Positions 23,640-35,412 of a DNA stretch of 64,000 nt are shown piece after piece. The stretch's first letter is position 1, and each line of letters starts with the position of its first letter. Under the pieces are notes generated by a model. That model worked only from the letters and a program-made list of their open reading frames with translations. It searched no databases and was not told the DNA's origin. The stretch spans positions 24,449,001 to 24,513,000 of the forward strand of contig NC_073354.2 of the NCBI RefSeq assembly GCF_027580225.2, read 5' to 3'. The stretch is from Misgurnus anguillicaudatus. Lineage: Eukaryota; Chordata; Actinopteri; Cypriniformes; Cobitidae. Both the position numbers and the translations under genes were made by a program.

Positions 23640-24120
23640 TTAACTCTTTCCCCGCCATTGATGAGTTATCTCGTCAATTAAGAGAAAACATTTGCATAAA
23701 AACGTGTTTCTGAAGAATTTTTATTTTCATCTGCAATACCGCACCTACCCAATTTATGAGAAAACTGAAGCCAAAACGTTACTAATTTTTGTTGGTTTTG
23801 ATAATCAGTCTCAATCTGATCTCTTTACAAAAATGCATTTATTTCAGCTTTTTGCTAAAAAAATATTTTAAATGAAAAATACCCATATTTAAGAGTTTAT
23901 AAGCAGAGAAAAAATAATTTACAGGTATATAGGTTGAAACGCTTTTTTCCGTTTCGTTTGTTAGTTTGTTATTTGTTTGAAAGCAGAGGGTCTGTTTTTT
24001 ATTTGATATATTTGTATGTTTACATATTTTTAGAAGAAAATTTTCCTGGAAGACATTTAGTGAAACTTTTGTGAAAATCACAAAAAATGCTGGCTGGCAA
24101 CTTTTAAAAAAATTGCTGGC
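23640..24120. mobile_element. 'TTAACTCTTTCCCCGCC' repeat, copy 2
   Basis: The first 50 bases match 14443 almost exactly (GATGAGTTATCTCGTCAATT). It also shares AGCAGAGGGTCTGT and 'tagaagaaaattttcctgg'. The right end is degraded near 'gctggctggcaac'. Confidence 0.7.
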
Positions 24121-24823
24121 AATTTTACATTTTTTTTAACAATGTTAAATTTTTACGATTAATTTTACTGTTTTCATTTTCAGTGTTTTCTTTCTCATTG
24201 TATTTTGAAAGTTACCGTTCACTTTTCCTGACACAAATCTGATTCCGTATAGCAGTGGCTTTTAGAAATGACACACTTCACCTTTATCTCATACTCGAAG
24301 CATTTTTTACTGTATGAGCGTTCGCATTGAACGGGATAAAAGGACTCGATCTGTCAGGAGGACTAACCTTCAGGGCACCTTTTAAAAGTGCCTTACTTCT
24401 CCACTGCCATGCAAATTGCCTTATCTAACTTCGCTACTAACCACAGAAAGCGAAATCCACAACTCGCCCTTCAACCGCCTTATCACCCGAGAACATCAGG
24501 CCTCTTTCCTCAACTCAAGTCTGAATACATAAATAAAGTAAACCCAGAACACGTCTGTTTGTCTGTCAATGTTATTTGCACTTCAAAGTAAGATGAATGA
24601 AACCAGAGCGGGTGCCTCGTTGTCAAACATGTCGGGCCGAATCATTTGTTCGCCCCGCGGTTGTGTCCCTCTTGTTCATGTCTGGCTGTGGTTAAACCTG
24701 TAGCATTGATGCTGGCTTATCTCTGCCACTCAGAGACTCCACACTCCCTCTCTCCAGAGATTCACCCCTAGAGGAGACTGTGCAAGGCACACATGAAACC
24801 GACAGGATGTATACTACTGAAAG

Positions 24824-24855
<32 letters not shown>

Positions 24856-26045
24856 TAAAAGTAATATCTTAGAAATATTGGAAAACAAACTTGTTAGAGG
24901 CAAAAAAGGGCATAGAGATCTCTTGGGCGATTGTAAGTCCATAGCCTTAGATATATTTTTCCCAGAGACAACTCTGTTTATTTGTATACTCAATATGTTT
25001 CAGTGTATTGAAATCTCTCCACTAGGGCTGCCTGGAAGACAAAATAAAATTACCGAAACACAATACTTATTCACATAGTATTTTACAGATAGCACCTTTT
25101 GCTGTATATTAGTAATTTGACATATTTTTTGTTCTTCCACTTCAATTCATACTGAAGTTTGCATATCATTTCCTTTCCTGTTCCTTTCTTTAACACTTTT
25201 ATATCCAACCACACTAGCAAACTAATTTACTGCTCCACCAGTTAAAATCTTTCCTTTAATTAGTTTATCTTCTTGTTTCCTTCTGCATCCATATAAAATG
25301 TAAATGTTACACATTCATCAATTTAAATGTTATAAAACTGTTACACTGAATGAGAATAAGAGTACCGAGGTGATCGTTGCATATCAGTGGACAGCTGCAT
25401 TTCTTCATTACATTCAGAGCATCACAAATTCAATCCCAGGTCACTTCATTGTTATGCATTGATAGGCTAGTCAGTGAGCAGTGTAATGTGTCTCAGTGGC
25501 CTGAGACCTCTCTTTTGTTTTAATTAGGCTCTAATGTGAGAGAAAGAGAGATGACTGAAGGGATGCCAGGGAGACGGAAAGAGATGAATAGCATAGTTTA
25601 CTGTCCAGAAGATAAATTATATGCACCTAATAAGCACTGATTCTTCACTTCAATAGGAGAAAATACAGTATACCCATACAAAAACAGATTTTACATCCAT
25701 CCAGCAATATAAGGTTACCAAGACACCTTTGAAAAACGTGTTTCTAGTTAAAAAAAGAGTGTACATTGTTAGCAATGAGGATACCCGCTTGAAGCAAGCA
25801 CAGCTCATTCCACTACCTAGTGAACTGCCTGTAAAGGCAGGATTTAATCAATTACAGCCACACATCCTGACATTAAGGATGTTTCAAATGGTAGCCATCT
25901 TAATTGACTTTTTACATGACTTTATTTTTCCAAAATGTTACTCAGAAATAAATATGATAATTTTGTCCTTTGTCGAGATTGCAATCCCAGGATGCATTTC
26001 AACAAGCTAAGTTGAAAAATAAACCAAGATAATAAATCTATTTGT
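24121..26045. other. Single-copy-like stretch
   Basis: No gene or repeat element supported, apart from the (GA)n run at 24823-24853. Confidence 0.5.
24823..24853. repeat. (GA)n microsatellite
   Basis: Near-perfect GA run with one AAA interruption. Confidence 0.95.
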
Positions 26046-26423
26046 AATTTTCACAAATGTCACTTTAGTCATTTCATTGGTATTTAACAAATTTGACTGT
26101 CTTTGGCAAGACATGGTAAATAGTTGCAAAATCACTAAAGATGCAACTACAAACATTGCAAATGATGTAACTGATCCACACATTAAAGGGAGACTCCACT
26201 TTTTTTGAAAATATGGTCATTTTCCAGCTCCCCTAGAGTTAAACATTTGATTTTTACTGTATTGGAATCCATTCAGCTGATCTCCGGGTCTGGCGGTACC
26301 ACTTTTTGCATAGCTTAGCATAATCTATTGAATCTGATAAAACAATTAGCATTGCACTAAAAATAACCAAAGAGTTTCGATATTTTATCGACTTGACTCT
26401 TCTGTAGTTACATCGTGAACTAA

Positions 26424-27111
26424 GGGCCTGTTTACACGAGAGAACGCTCGAGGGTGAAAACGTAAAAATATTTTCCTGGATGTGCCTTTCGTTTACACTG
26501 TGACGCCGTTTTTTGGGGCTTAAAAACGCAAAAAAAGTGAAACCACCCTTCAGAGTGGAAATCTTAAAACTGATCTACCCTCGCGTTCCCGTCTAAAGGG
26601 TAAAAACACAAAAGTCTGCTCACGGTGGCTCTCGTCGCGTACGCTTTTACGCCACAGGCATACGCCAGTTCAGGAAAATAACAACAAACATGTCGGATTA
26701 TTTCCATATGTCGGACCTTCATGTTGCCATAGCTGCTCTGATAAAGCTTTCCAGCAGTTGTATGAAATATTCACAGCTAGTATTACTGATCAGAGAAGGT
26801 GCATTAATTACCTCTATCAAATTGTTGATCCGCTAATTCGTCAGAGGCAAACCAGACGGCTTTGGACGAGACCTGGGAGAACAAGGAAGACGGTTGTACG
26901 CAGGCACGCGGACTTGGTGGTGTTGTGTCAGTGCTTCACATTGCCACCTAGACGCATGGGGTGCATACTACATCGAAAATCACACACTTTTGCGTCACCA
27001 AATGCACACAGATTTTCTCCTCAAAACACTCGTATAAACTCGAAATAAAAAGTGATAACGCAACGCCACTTTTGCGTTTTCATTTCAGATCATTTTCGTG
27101 TAAACGTAGCC
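26424..27111. mobile_element. PIF-Harbinger deletion derivative, 688 bp
   Basis: The termini GGGCCTGTTTACACGA and TCGTGTAAACGTAGCC are imperfect TIRs. The flanks TAA (26421-26423) and TTA (27112-27114) fit a 3-bp duplication with one change, as in PIF-Harbinger. It keeps a broken fragment of the transposase N-terminus (26690-26895). Confidence 0.75.
26690..26895 (+). pseudogene. HARBI1-like transposase N-terminal remnant
   Basis: An ATG at 26690 opens MSDYFHMSDLHVAIAALIK, which runs about 48 codons to a stop. A +1 frame then continues with RQRQTRRLWTRPGRTRKT. The pattern of a hydrophobic helical leader followed by RR-W-x-RPGRTR is recalled as the N-terminus of fish Harbinger transposases (HARBI1-like nucleases), which precedes 'WWDN'. 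Here one frameshift separates the two parts, and the DDE catalytic domain is entirely absent because the element runs into its right TIR. It is non-functional. The assignment rests on recalled family resemblance, not a search. Confidence 0.55.
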
Positions 27112-27575
27112 TTAGACTGACGGAAAATTAAAAGTTGCATTATCTAGGCTGAGATCAGCTTAATGGATTTCAAAACGGTAAAAATAAATTGTTTAACTCT
27201 AGGGGAGCTGGAAAATGAGCCTATTTTCAAAAAAGTGGAGTGTCCCTTTAAGGGCACTACGATCCATGCCACTGCCACATTCGGGTTGTATTAAGCTCCA
27301 AGTACTCACAAGGGACTCAAGGTTAAATTGAAATGTTGTTTCTCGCACGCCATCATTCATCCAATTCATCTTCGTGACTTTGCTGAAAAATCGACGTGGC
27401 ATTTAGCTGATTCTGCCAACAAATCGGAATTTTCAAATTGCGTGAGACCGGGGATAAGTTTGCGCATGTATTTGATAAACATATAATAAATGCCGAAAGG
27501 ATTCGGTTAATATCATTATCTCATTATTTTTGAAGAAGGTGGCATTTAGTGACTTTTGCATCAGAGCTCTAATTT

Positions 27576-28314
27576 TTTTGTTTTTGTTAAACAAAGTTAG
27601 CTTTGCAGCATGCTCTTGAAATTCTAAACTATTGAGTTGTTCCCTGTTGTGCAGACTTGCTGTTTCATTTAATCAATAAGTATCAAATACCGTCTACAAT
27701 GTGTGTAATCTTTCTTTATTTTAAACCATCCCAGGTCAGCATCCATACAGTAGGTTAATTCCTCAAAATATCCATCTAAAGTGAGCCTGGGGAGAAAAAT
27801 CTGTACATAAAAGCCTCTCTTTTACGGAAAGCGCAGTCCTATTGACTTTCATCTCCAGTGGAAACATCAAACTTGAGTTACTGTAATTCAATAAAACCGG
27901 AACGAAACAATTTTTCTCCGAGATGCTGCTGTAGGTCAGTGTTGTTTTAATTAAATGAATCAAGAAATCTATAGTGTCTCTTTTCAGTAAAACAAAGAAA
28001 ATGAAAGCAAATCGTAATATTGGAGGAAAAGAACGAGATGGCTCGTTTGATCAATATGTCTCTGTCTTAAATTCAATCAGCGGGGATAAAAAGCAATTCT
28101 CCATATCGCTTAAAATAATACATCTCCATTATTCTGCACCAGCTCTCATCATATCTGACCCTTCATTTTTATCCTCACTTTACTCTATTACTCTTTTTTC
28201 AATCCTTTTAATCTGAGCACTGACAGGGCCATATGAAAACCCACAGATTGAGTCATAATAAATCAATCATCCAAAAATAACCTATATGATTTTGACAACT
28301 GTCACTTCATTGTC
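27576..28314. other. Single-copy-like stretch
   Basis: Nothing recognised. Confidence 0.5.
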
Positions 28315-28322
28315 CTGACCAC

Positions 28323-29412
28323 CAGGCCCGGCGCCACGAGGGGGCAAAAGGGGGCATTGCCCCCTCAGATCTGATTTGTGCCCCCTCTGTTTTATTTTTG
28401 TATTCATGGTTACAAATAAAATTTCCATCCTTTTGAGTTAAATAATAATTTAAACTTATCCCCATATGGGATTTAGAATGTTCAGTAACATGACATTACT
28501 GCCAGATTCAAAAGTCTTTCGCGTTGGTTGGCGCTGAGCCAGACGGACGAGCTCAGCGCTGTCATATATCAACACTATGCATGTGTTTTCAACCTCATAA
28601 TGTTTATTTTAGATTTCAGTCTAAAGTTTTAAGAGATAATAATGTTTTATCCACGTTTATTGCTTAGCCTATTTAAACTTGCGGTTAACAGCGTGTTTGG
28701 CGCATTTAGCCTACCTCAGAGTTTATTTCAGTAATATTGCTGTTTTTCCGGTAATAATAATACAATTTACATGTCAATCCTGCTTCCTTCTCTGTTTATT
28801 AATTTCATTATGCTGTTATGTTAAGTTATAGCCTATGTGGATATTTATTGCCATATGAGACGTCCGTTGCCGTTATGTAAATTCTCTCGTCTAATATTCA
28901 AATCATATGCGGACTAATGTGTGCATCTTTGATTAACTGTAAGAATACAGTTCCTTTGAAAATAGTTTTTTTTTCAAAGTTTTGAGAAATATTGTAGGAT
29001 ATTTATTGCATAAGTTTATTGCCGTTGAATAGCCTACTCTCGTCTATAATATGGAAATCACATAGGACATAGGCTATATAATGAGGTATAATGCACAGTT
29101 ACCCTGCTAATTTAAATTAATATGTGGAGATAAATAAACCTTTGCAAATCTGCTAATTTAATCCATTCATGTCCTGACCACAGGCTAGAGATTTTACACA
29201 TCCTTAATCCACACTTACTAGTCTATCAAATAATATCTCATGATCTATCATCATTAGTGAGTTTCTTGTTACCTGTGCTGTTGCATGGACAGCTGCATTT
29301 AAAAATATGTCTTTTCAAAGCGAGATCTCAGTGTATCATTGATGGTATAAAGTTAAGCCCCCTCAACAATTTCACATGCCCCCTCAGTCATTTCATCCTG
29401 CAGCCGGGCCTG
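28323..29412. mobile_element. hAT-type element with perfect 8-bp duplication, 1090 bp
   Basis: The termini CAGGCCCGGCGCCACGAGGG and CTGCAGCCGGGCCTG are inverted, with subterminal GCCCCCTCAGATCTG and ATGCCCCCTCAGTCA words. CTGACCAC flanks it exactly (28315-28322 and 29413-29420). No transposase frame is visible, so it is non-autonomous. Confidence 0.93.
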
Positions 29413-29420
29413 CTGACCAC

Positions 29421-29947
29421 AGAGATGTTTCAGTGTGATATGTATTTGGTAACAGCAAAATTGTGCACCCAAACATTTGCACTGTGACACATTCAAACAC
29501 AAATGTAAGTTTAAGAAAACACCTTATTTTCTTTAAATATAAGATGTCCATCACTCAAACACATACTGTAAGACACCGGCAATAATAACCGCACGACACA
29601 TACGTTTTTCTTGCAAAGTGTATCTCTGTCAAAAAATTTTATATTTTCAAAATACTCTATATTGTGTTACAGAGACAGGAAGAAAACAACTTTGGGACAT
29701 GGAAACCCTGTGGGGAGGGTTATTATTATTATTCATTCCATTTCTGTTGCCTTTACAGGCTTTTTTAAATATGCATTAAAATTAGAGTATCTTTGCACTC
29801 TGGGTTGCGTGCAAGGCCAAAAGGACAGGCAGATTTAACAACAAGACTATACTTTAGCTGCATAATAGCCCAGCTAAGCTCTGCCCCATGAATAAAAATC
29901 ATCGCATAATGTTCCCAAACTATGTAGGGGTTGAAATGTATAATGAC
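29421..29947. other. Unassigned spacer
   Basis: Nothing recognised. Confidence 0.5.
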
Positions 29948-30000
29948 ATGTACATTTAAGGCATTTAGTGCTGCTCTTATCCAAAATGAGTTACAAAAGG
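29948..30000 (-). mobile_element. LINE/SINE 3' tail fragment
   Basis: On the minus strand this reads like the tail 'ttggataagagcagcactaa' plus ATGCCTTAAATGTA, the same type as 7540-7598. Only the tail remains. Confidence 0.5.
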
Positions 30001-30466
30001 GCTTTGGTCGGAATAAGCAGTGAGCGATCTTGTCAACATGATATGAAATCGGCAAAGCTCCCTTTCAATTCCAGAGTGATTCATCTTGTATGGGTACAAA
30101 AGGCGTTAGCCTAGCTTAGCCTCTAGATATCACATTTATCACTTACTGCCAGGGGAAACTTTGGGATGCTGCAAAATAGCATTTAGTACATTTATTTTTG
30201 GGTCTTCTGAAACCTGTATGAACTTTCCCACTTTGTTTTACAAAATTTTTTTAATTGCACATTTTTTTAATGTCTAATCCAGTAGTTGTCAAACTGGGGG
30301 TCGTGAGATGGTGACAGGGGGCCAAAGTTTCATAAAATACACCAATTTATCATAAATTCTCTGAAATCAAACCTCAGAAAAATATAGCTATCAACCAACA
30401 GCACTACATTGTATAATTTATTATGTTTTGTTTAATTCAAATTCTAAGATTAAGATTGTTTTATGT

Positions 30467-31459
30467 CAGCCCCGGCGCCAGAACGTTTGAACGGGTTGGC
30501 TATGATTCCTGCAGGGGTGGCACACAGTGTCAGTGGGTGTTGAGCAATCACATATCTTTCATTTTAAATCAATTAATTCCCGCTCTTTATTTTTTCTCGC
30601 AGGTTCCTACGCACTTTAGCCTACTTATGATGGACATTGGATTATTAAAGGCAGGATCCGTGATCTCTGAAAGCCAATGTTGACCTTTGAAATCACCTAA
30701 ACAAAAACATGCCCCTAACCCAATAGAATCTGGACCTTCATTTGATAGACCCACCCCACACATACGCAACCCAGGCAACGATGTCAGTTAGTAGACATGC
30801 CCCTTACTGCTGATTGGCTACAAGTGTGCTTTGGTAGTCGGCCCGCTTTTCATAAATCATGCACTGCGCCTTTAATATGAAATGAATGTATTTTATTTAG
30901 TCTACAATAAAACATTAATGTGTATTATAGGCTCTTTAAATTGTTTTTTAAAAGTCAATTCTTTTATTTTTATACCTCAATGTATGTGAAAAATATGTGT
31001 ATAACATCTGTGGCATTAACATTTGTGTACTGACTTCCTTTAATATATTCTGTGCATGACTGCATTTTCCTCTCTTAAACCTAAATAAATTTAAATCCTA
31101 ATTTCTAATTCTAATCGAATGACTTTAGGACTTCAGTGTCCTCAAAAAAGCTCAAGATGTGTTTAGTGCCAAGAGAGGTCACACTAAATACTGACCGATG
31201 CCTAAAGAAGACATTTAGTCCTGAAAATTGATTGTTTTTTAATTTTGTGTACATATTTCCTGTATTTTCTGTTTGTATCTTAATAAAAAGAGTGAAAAAT
31301 AAATATGGATGGACATTAAAACTTTGCTAAAACAACAAAGCTGGTGGTGGTCTGGTGGCCTAAGACTATTGCACAGTACTGTAGATGCAGATGTTGTGTA
31401 TCAGTAAAGACGAGGCGAGTGGAAGCCTGCCACCCAAGCCCCCCTTGACGCCGGGCCTG
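30467..31459. mobile_element. Nested hAT with perfect 8-bp duplication, 993 bp
   Basis: The termini are CAGCCCCGGCGCCAGAACG and CCTTGACGCCGGGCCTG. TTTTATGT is present exactly on both sides (30459-30466 and 31460-31467). Its ends resemble those of 28323-29412, so it is likely the same hAT lineage. No transposase frame was found. Confidence 0.93.
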
Positions 31460-31532
31460 TTTTATGTCATGAGTTGTTTTTTTTTTTGGGAGGGCGCAAA
31501 GGGATGCACCTTAACACAAGGGGTGGGGGCCA

Positions 31533-31995
31533 TAGACTGTAAAAAAAGATGGACGACGCAACGTCGCCTCCATCCATTGTAATGAATTGAAGCCAAAAAT
31601 GTCCGAACATGGTCGCCGCCATGTTACATAAAAACGTCAGTTTGGAGCCAAGGCATGCGCAGAAGCCAGAGGCGGAGCCGCGAAATCAAACTTTCGCCCA
31701 AACGCTCGTGCGACCAATTCAACCACGCCAATCATAATGACACGCCCCGTTTCTATAGCATCAAATTACTAGCTAAAATGAAACTTATCACAAAAATGAA
31801 CACTTGAACATATATCAGCGTGATAACAACTACTTGAAAGGACCAAAACCATCTTTCCGGAACTTTTATTGGGAGCGTAAATATATATATATATATTTAG
31901 AGCAGAATCCCATTTGTTTGAAGGAGAGGGCGGGGTTTATGACTTGTACTGCAGGCAGCCACCAGGGCGCGATCAAAGAGCCAGAGGCTTCACTT
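31533..31995. mobile_element. 'AGACTGTAAAAAAAGATGG' repeat fragment
   Basis: It starts AGACTGTAAAAAAAGATGGA and includes CGCCATGTTACATAAAA and GAGGCTTCACTTTTCAAG, recalled from a common teleost repeat. Boundaries are approximate and no duplication was resolved. It holds a short (AT)n tract near 31880. Confidence 0.45.
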
Positions 31996-32062
31996 TTCAA
32001 GACTTATGAGGCATACCCGGTGGGGGCGCATGCCAAAAAGTTTGAGAACCACTGGTCTAATT

Positions 32063-32452
32063 CAACCAAGGCTAACTCGCTATACGCACCTCTGCCTACA
32101 TTTCTGCATAAACTAAAATATGTTGCTTCAGGTACACATGACTGCATCTTTCGATAGAATATCCACTAGAGGTGTTTGTTTAACTCTGATTTGAAGCCTA
32201 TTTTTAAAGGTTACGAAGCAGGCACATACACAAGTTAAAATTTGCTTGTCTTTGTTTAAGTGGATTTTTGCAGTTTGGAACTTATTTATAGTAATTTTTT
32301 ATTTATTTATTCCAGCAATTAATTTCTGTACCTCTTGTGAGTGACCACTACACTACATGTAAAAATGTTTGTTTAAAAGTTAGTTACCTGTCTGACTTTA
32401 AATTTTGAGTTAATTCAACTTATTAAAAAATATAAGTTGACTTTTTTTGGAG
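32063..32452. other. Unassigned spacer
   Basis: Nothing recognised. Confidence 0.45.
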
Positions 32453-32982
32453 TTAAAGGTCACATTCTTCCTGATCCCATTTTTCTAACTTTAGTTAGTA
32501 TGTAATGTTGCTGTTAGAGCATAAATAATACCTGCAAAATGATACATCTCATAGTTCACTGCCAGGCGATATATTTTTTTAAACAGAATTCGCCTTTTAA
32601 AGCTTACAGCGAACGGCCGTTTTGGACTACAGCCCTCTACTTCCTGCTTTAATGACGTCACTAGAACAGTTTTCTTTGACTAAACTTCGCCCACATGAAT
32701 ACGTCAGTCACCAGCTAAGCTAACGGCAAGCTAAGCTGCTATTGAATCACAACACACTAAACAAACTACACAATCAGAACTCGATAAGCTTTTCTGAAGG
32801 AGGACTTCATAGAACAAGGAAGTTATCAGCCTGTTTTAAGGAAAGTGAAAACAGCGGTATACAGATAAGTAAACTATGTGAAAAATTCCGTGTTTTTTAC
32901 ACGTGAAACATGAACACATGTTTTATTGTGCACTGTAAACACAATCAAAGCTTCAAAAACACAGAAAGAACGGGACCTTTAA
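32453..32982. mobile_element. TTAA-type MITE
   Basis: TTAA at 32453-32456 and 32979-32982; termini TTAAAGGTCACATTCTT and AGAACGGGACCTTTAA. It contains 'aatgacgtcactagaac', 'agctaagctaacgg' and a long AT-rich right half. It is non-coding. Confidence 0.75.
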
Positions 32983-33798
32983 CAACTCGAAAACTTGAAA
33001 CAGATGATGACAACTCTCATGTAGCCTCTATCATTCTTTGCTTATGAACAAACCCTCCTATTTTAAAGCCTTACTACAATCTTCCACTCTTTAGCTGAAG
33101 CCACGGAAAACATATAATGTGACAGCCATCTGCAGGCAGATGGAGAAATCTGTCTTCCCCTCAGAGAACCAGTGAGATGAGGTGCGTTTCCCTTCGCTTT
33201 ACACACTATTACCTCTCTATACCATTTCTACCTCCCTGATGAGAATAGAGAGGGATCCAGGACAGAATGAGATTTTTGACTAAACATTCTTGGTGGCCCA
33301 AAGCGCTAAAGCAAAACCTCAGAGGGCTGAGAAGGTTCTAGCTCAATGGGTGGGAGACAGGCTGCAACATACACCACCCGTCTACCTTGCTGGGAAATGG
33401 CACATTTGAAATTCAATATAAACTCACATCATCTATACTTATTAATAAAACATATTAATATATCCAGTTGGGTCCAGCCTGTCGGAGAAAGTTTTTAAGG
33501 CACTTTGTCTGGAGGGATGATAGGCTGCGCTTGAGGGGTTTCCTGACATCTGGTGCTTGGGTATGTGAGCAGTTGCTATAATGCACTCACTCCATTACCT
33601 TGCCACAGCGGACAAAACTGGTAATGGGTTTCTTAAAGGAAAACTGTCTTTCTTTTTTTTTCTCACCTGCAAAACATGAAACAATGACTACAGTTGCTGG
33701 AAACTTTAACCCAGGTAAATTAAAGTTATTAATTGATATCTGGGACGGTATTAACAGAACAGAACAATACACATGTACTCTGGAATTCAAAGTTACAT
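32983..33798. other. Single-copy-like stretch
   Basis: No gene or transposon; contains the short E-box palindrome at 33126-33143. Confidence 0.45.
33126..33143. promoter_or_regulatory. E-box palindrome (candidate)
   Basis: CCATCTGCAGGCAGATGG is an inverted pair of eight-base half-sites with a two-base centre, each half holding an E-box (CATCTG and CAGATG). Tandem E-boxes bind bHLH factors, but an 18-bp match can arise by chance. No promoter context is visible. Confidence 0.25.
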
Positions 33799-34302
33799 GT
33801 AAAGAGCACCTATTTCATTGCAAAAGAACAACGTAATTTTGTGTATTGGTATAATACAATGTGTTCGCGTGGTTTTTGGTTAAAAACAGATTATTTTCCA
33901 CATACAGTACATTTTTGTAGCTCCAGATTTCACTGAAACGCACGGATTTGAAAAGCTGTGTCTCTGATTGGCCAGCTAATCAGTACGTTGTGATTGGCCA
34001 GAAAACCTCTGACGTCAGCCGGAAATGTAACGCTCCTTACCATGTTTGAAAGATACGGTTACAATGCAATGCTAACAGGAGTTAACTTACAGGCTGTGAG
34101 TCCGAAGCAGGAGGAATTATTATAATGTCGGTCTTCACTACATCACCAATCCCAGGAAGTAAACTGTTGCCTACAATCCATGTGTTTGTTGTAGTCCAAG
34201 AAAAGAGATTTACGTTGGAGACGATAACTCACGTTTGTACTAATACACACTTACACACCAAATGAAATGTAAAATCGTGAATCGGACCATTGGTGCTCTT
34301 TA
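33799..34302 (+). mobile_element. TTAA-type MITE family A, copy 3
   Basis: It starts GTAAAGAGCACCTATTTC (TTAA decayed to GTAA) and ends ATTGGTGCTCTTTAA. It shares TGATTGGCCAGCTAATCAGT and GACGTCAGCCGGAAATGTAA with copies 2 and 4. Confidence 0.8.
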
Positions 34303-34378
34303 AATACCAGACCACTGGTCCCTGAATCTCTTGGATTTTTAAGACTTTTAAGCAAAATGCACAAATACAAATAATCAG

Positions 34379-34580
34379 CCTGATCTCACGAGAAATCGTA
34401 CATATTTTACGAGTTGGCTAATTCGTATCAATTCATACGAAGTTAATTGTGCAATATCGAACGATTCTCATGGAAAAACAACAATGAAACCAAACCCCTA
34501 AACCGCACCTAACCCTTACGTCACAGAGGTCAAGGCAAATCGTACCAAAACTTACAAATGTGGTCGTATGAATTCATACA
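34379..34580. mobile_element. 'CCTGATCTCACGAGAAATCG' element, truncated
   Basis: The left end is CCTGATCTCACGAGAAATCG, followed by GAGTTGGCTAATTCGTATCA and 'aaccaaacccctaaaccg'. It is the same superfamily architecture as 8499-11076. The right TIR is missing. Confidence 0.7.
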
Positions 34581-34689
34581 TATAATTAATTGATTAGTTC
34601 ATTTTCGTAAAAAAAAAAATCCAGATAATTTACTCACCACCATGTCATCTAAAATGTTGATGTCTTTCTTCGTTCAGTCAAGAAGAAAT

Positions 34690-35412
34690 AATGTTTTTTG
34701 AGAAAAACATTCCAGGATTTTTCTCATTTTAATGGACTTTAATGGACCCCAACACGTAACAGTTTTAATGGAGTCTAAAATTGCAGTTTCAACGGAGTTT
34801 CAAAAGACTCTAAACAATCCCAAACGAGGCATAAGGGTCTTATCTAGCGAATTGTCATTTTTGACAAGAAAAAGAAAAAATATGCATTTAAACCACAACA
34901 TCTCATCTATCTCCGGTCATGTGACGCGCCAGCACGACCTCATGCAATACATCGTTACGTCAAGAGGTCACGGAGGACGTATGCGAAACTACGCCCCAGT
35001 GTTTATAAGTGTGGAGAAAGAGGAGCGTTCTGACGTTGTTGTATGTGGAATGATACTAATTAATGTCTTTGTGCCAGTTTATTGTTTAAAATGGTCCGCA
35101 AATGTGCGTTTCATATATGTAAAACGTGACCTTTCGATGTCATTATGCAATTACGTGAGGTCGCGCTGGCGCGTCACATGACCTGAAATAGACGAGAAGT
35201 TGTGGTTTAAAAGTGCATATTTTTTATTTTTCTTGTCAAAAATGACAATCATTTCGCTAGATAAGACCCTCATGCCTCTTTTTAAAATCATTTAGAGTCC
35301 TTTGAAACTCTGTTGAAACTGCAATTTTAAACTGCATTAAAACTATTACGTATTGGGTCCATTAAAGTCTATTAAATTGAGAAAAATCCTGGAATGTTTT
35401 CCTCAAAAAACA
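34690..35412. mobile_element. Large foldback element, arms about 285 bp
   Basis: The left arm (about 34690-34978) is complementary to the right arm (about 35128-35412) with scattered mismatches: CCAGGATTTTTCTCATTTTA pairs near 35385, and TCATGTGACGCGCCAGCACG pairs with the complement near 35170. A spacer of about 150 bp separates them. The 149-codon frame across it is an artefact of arm symmetry. Confidence 0.8.

Larger units (their letters stand above)
26183..27251. mobile_element. TTAA-type MITE, split by a Harbinger derivative
   Basis: Ends TTAAAGGGAGACTCCACTTT and GTGGAGTGTCCCTTTAA are bounded by TTAA (26183-26186 and 27248-27251). Subterminal CATTTTCCAGCTCCCCTAGA pairs with TCTAGGGGAGCTGGAAAATG, giving TIRs of about 50 bp. 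The empty site appears in paralogue 1 as 'cacacattagggggc'. Confidence 0.88.
26046..27575 (+). repeat. Long repeat, paralogue 2 (interrupted by nested elements)
   Basis: It corresponds to 16568-17980: ACTTTAGTCATTTCATTGGT, 'aagatgcaactacaaacat', GATTCTGCCAACAAATCGG and GGTGGCATTTAGTGACTTTT. It lacks about 380 bp of paralogue 1 and the family A MITE. It carries instead a different TTAA element (26183-27251). Confidence 0.7.
30280..32054. mobile_element. hAT-type element, hosts another hAT
   Basis: The left CAGTAGTTGTCAAACTGGGG and right AAAAAGTTTGAGAACCACTG termini belong to the 'cagtggttctcaaac' hAT group. The flanks GTCTAATC (30272-30279) and GTCTAATT (32055-32062) match at seven of eight. 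Two further insertions lie inside (30467-31459 and about 31533-31995). Confidence 0.9.

Noticed and set aside
26758..27048. 96-codon frame as an intact gene
   Set aside because: Only its early part resembles a Harbinger transposase; it begins mid-frame after a frameshift and runs into non-coding sequence.
34732..35181. 149-codon plus-strand open frame
   Set aside because: It lies across the arms and spacer of a foldback element; no domain, no splice context, composition typical of repeat DNA.
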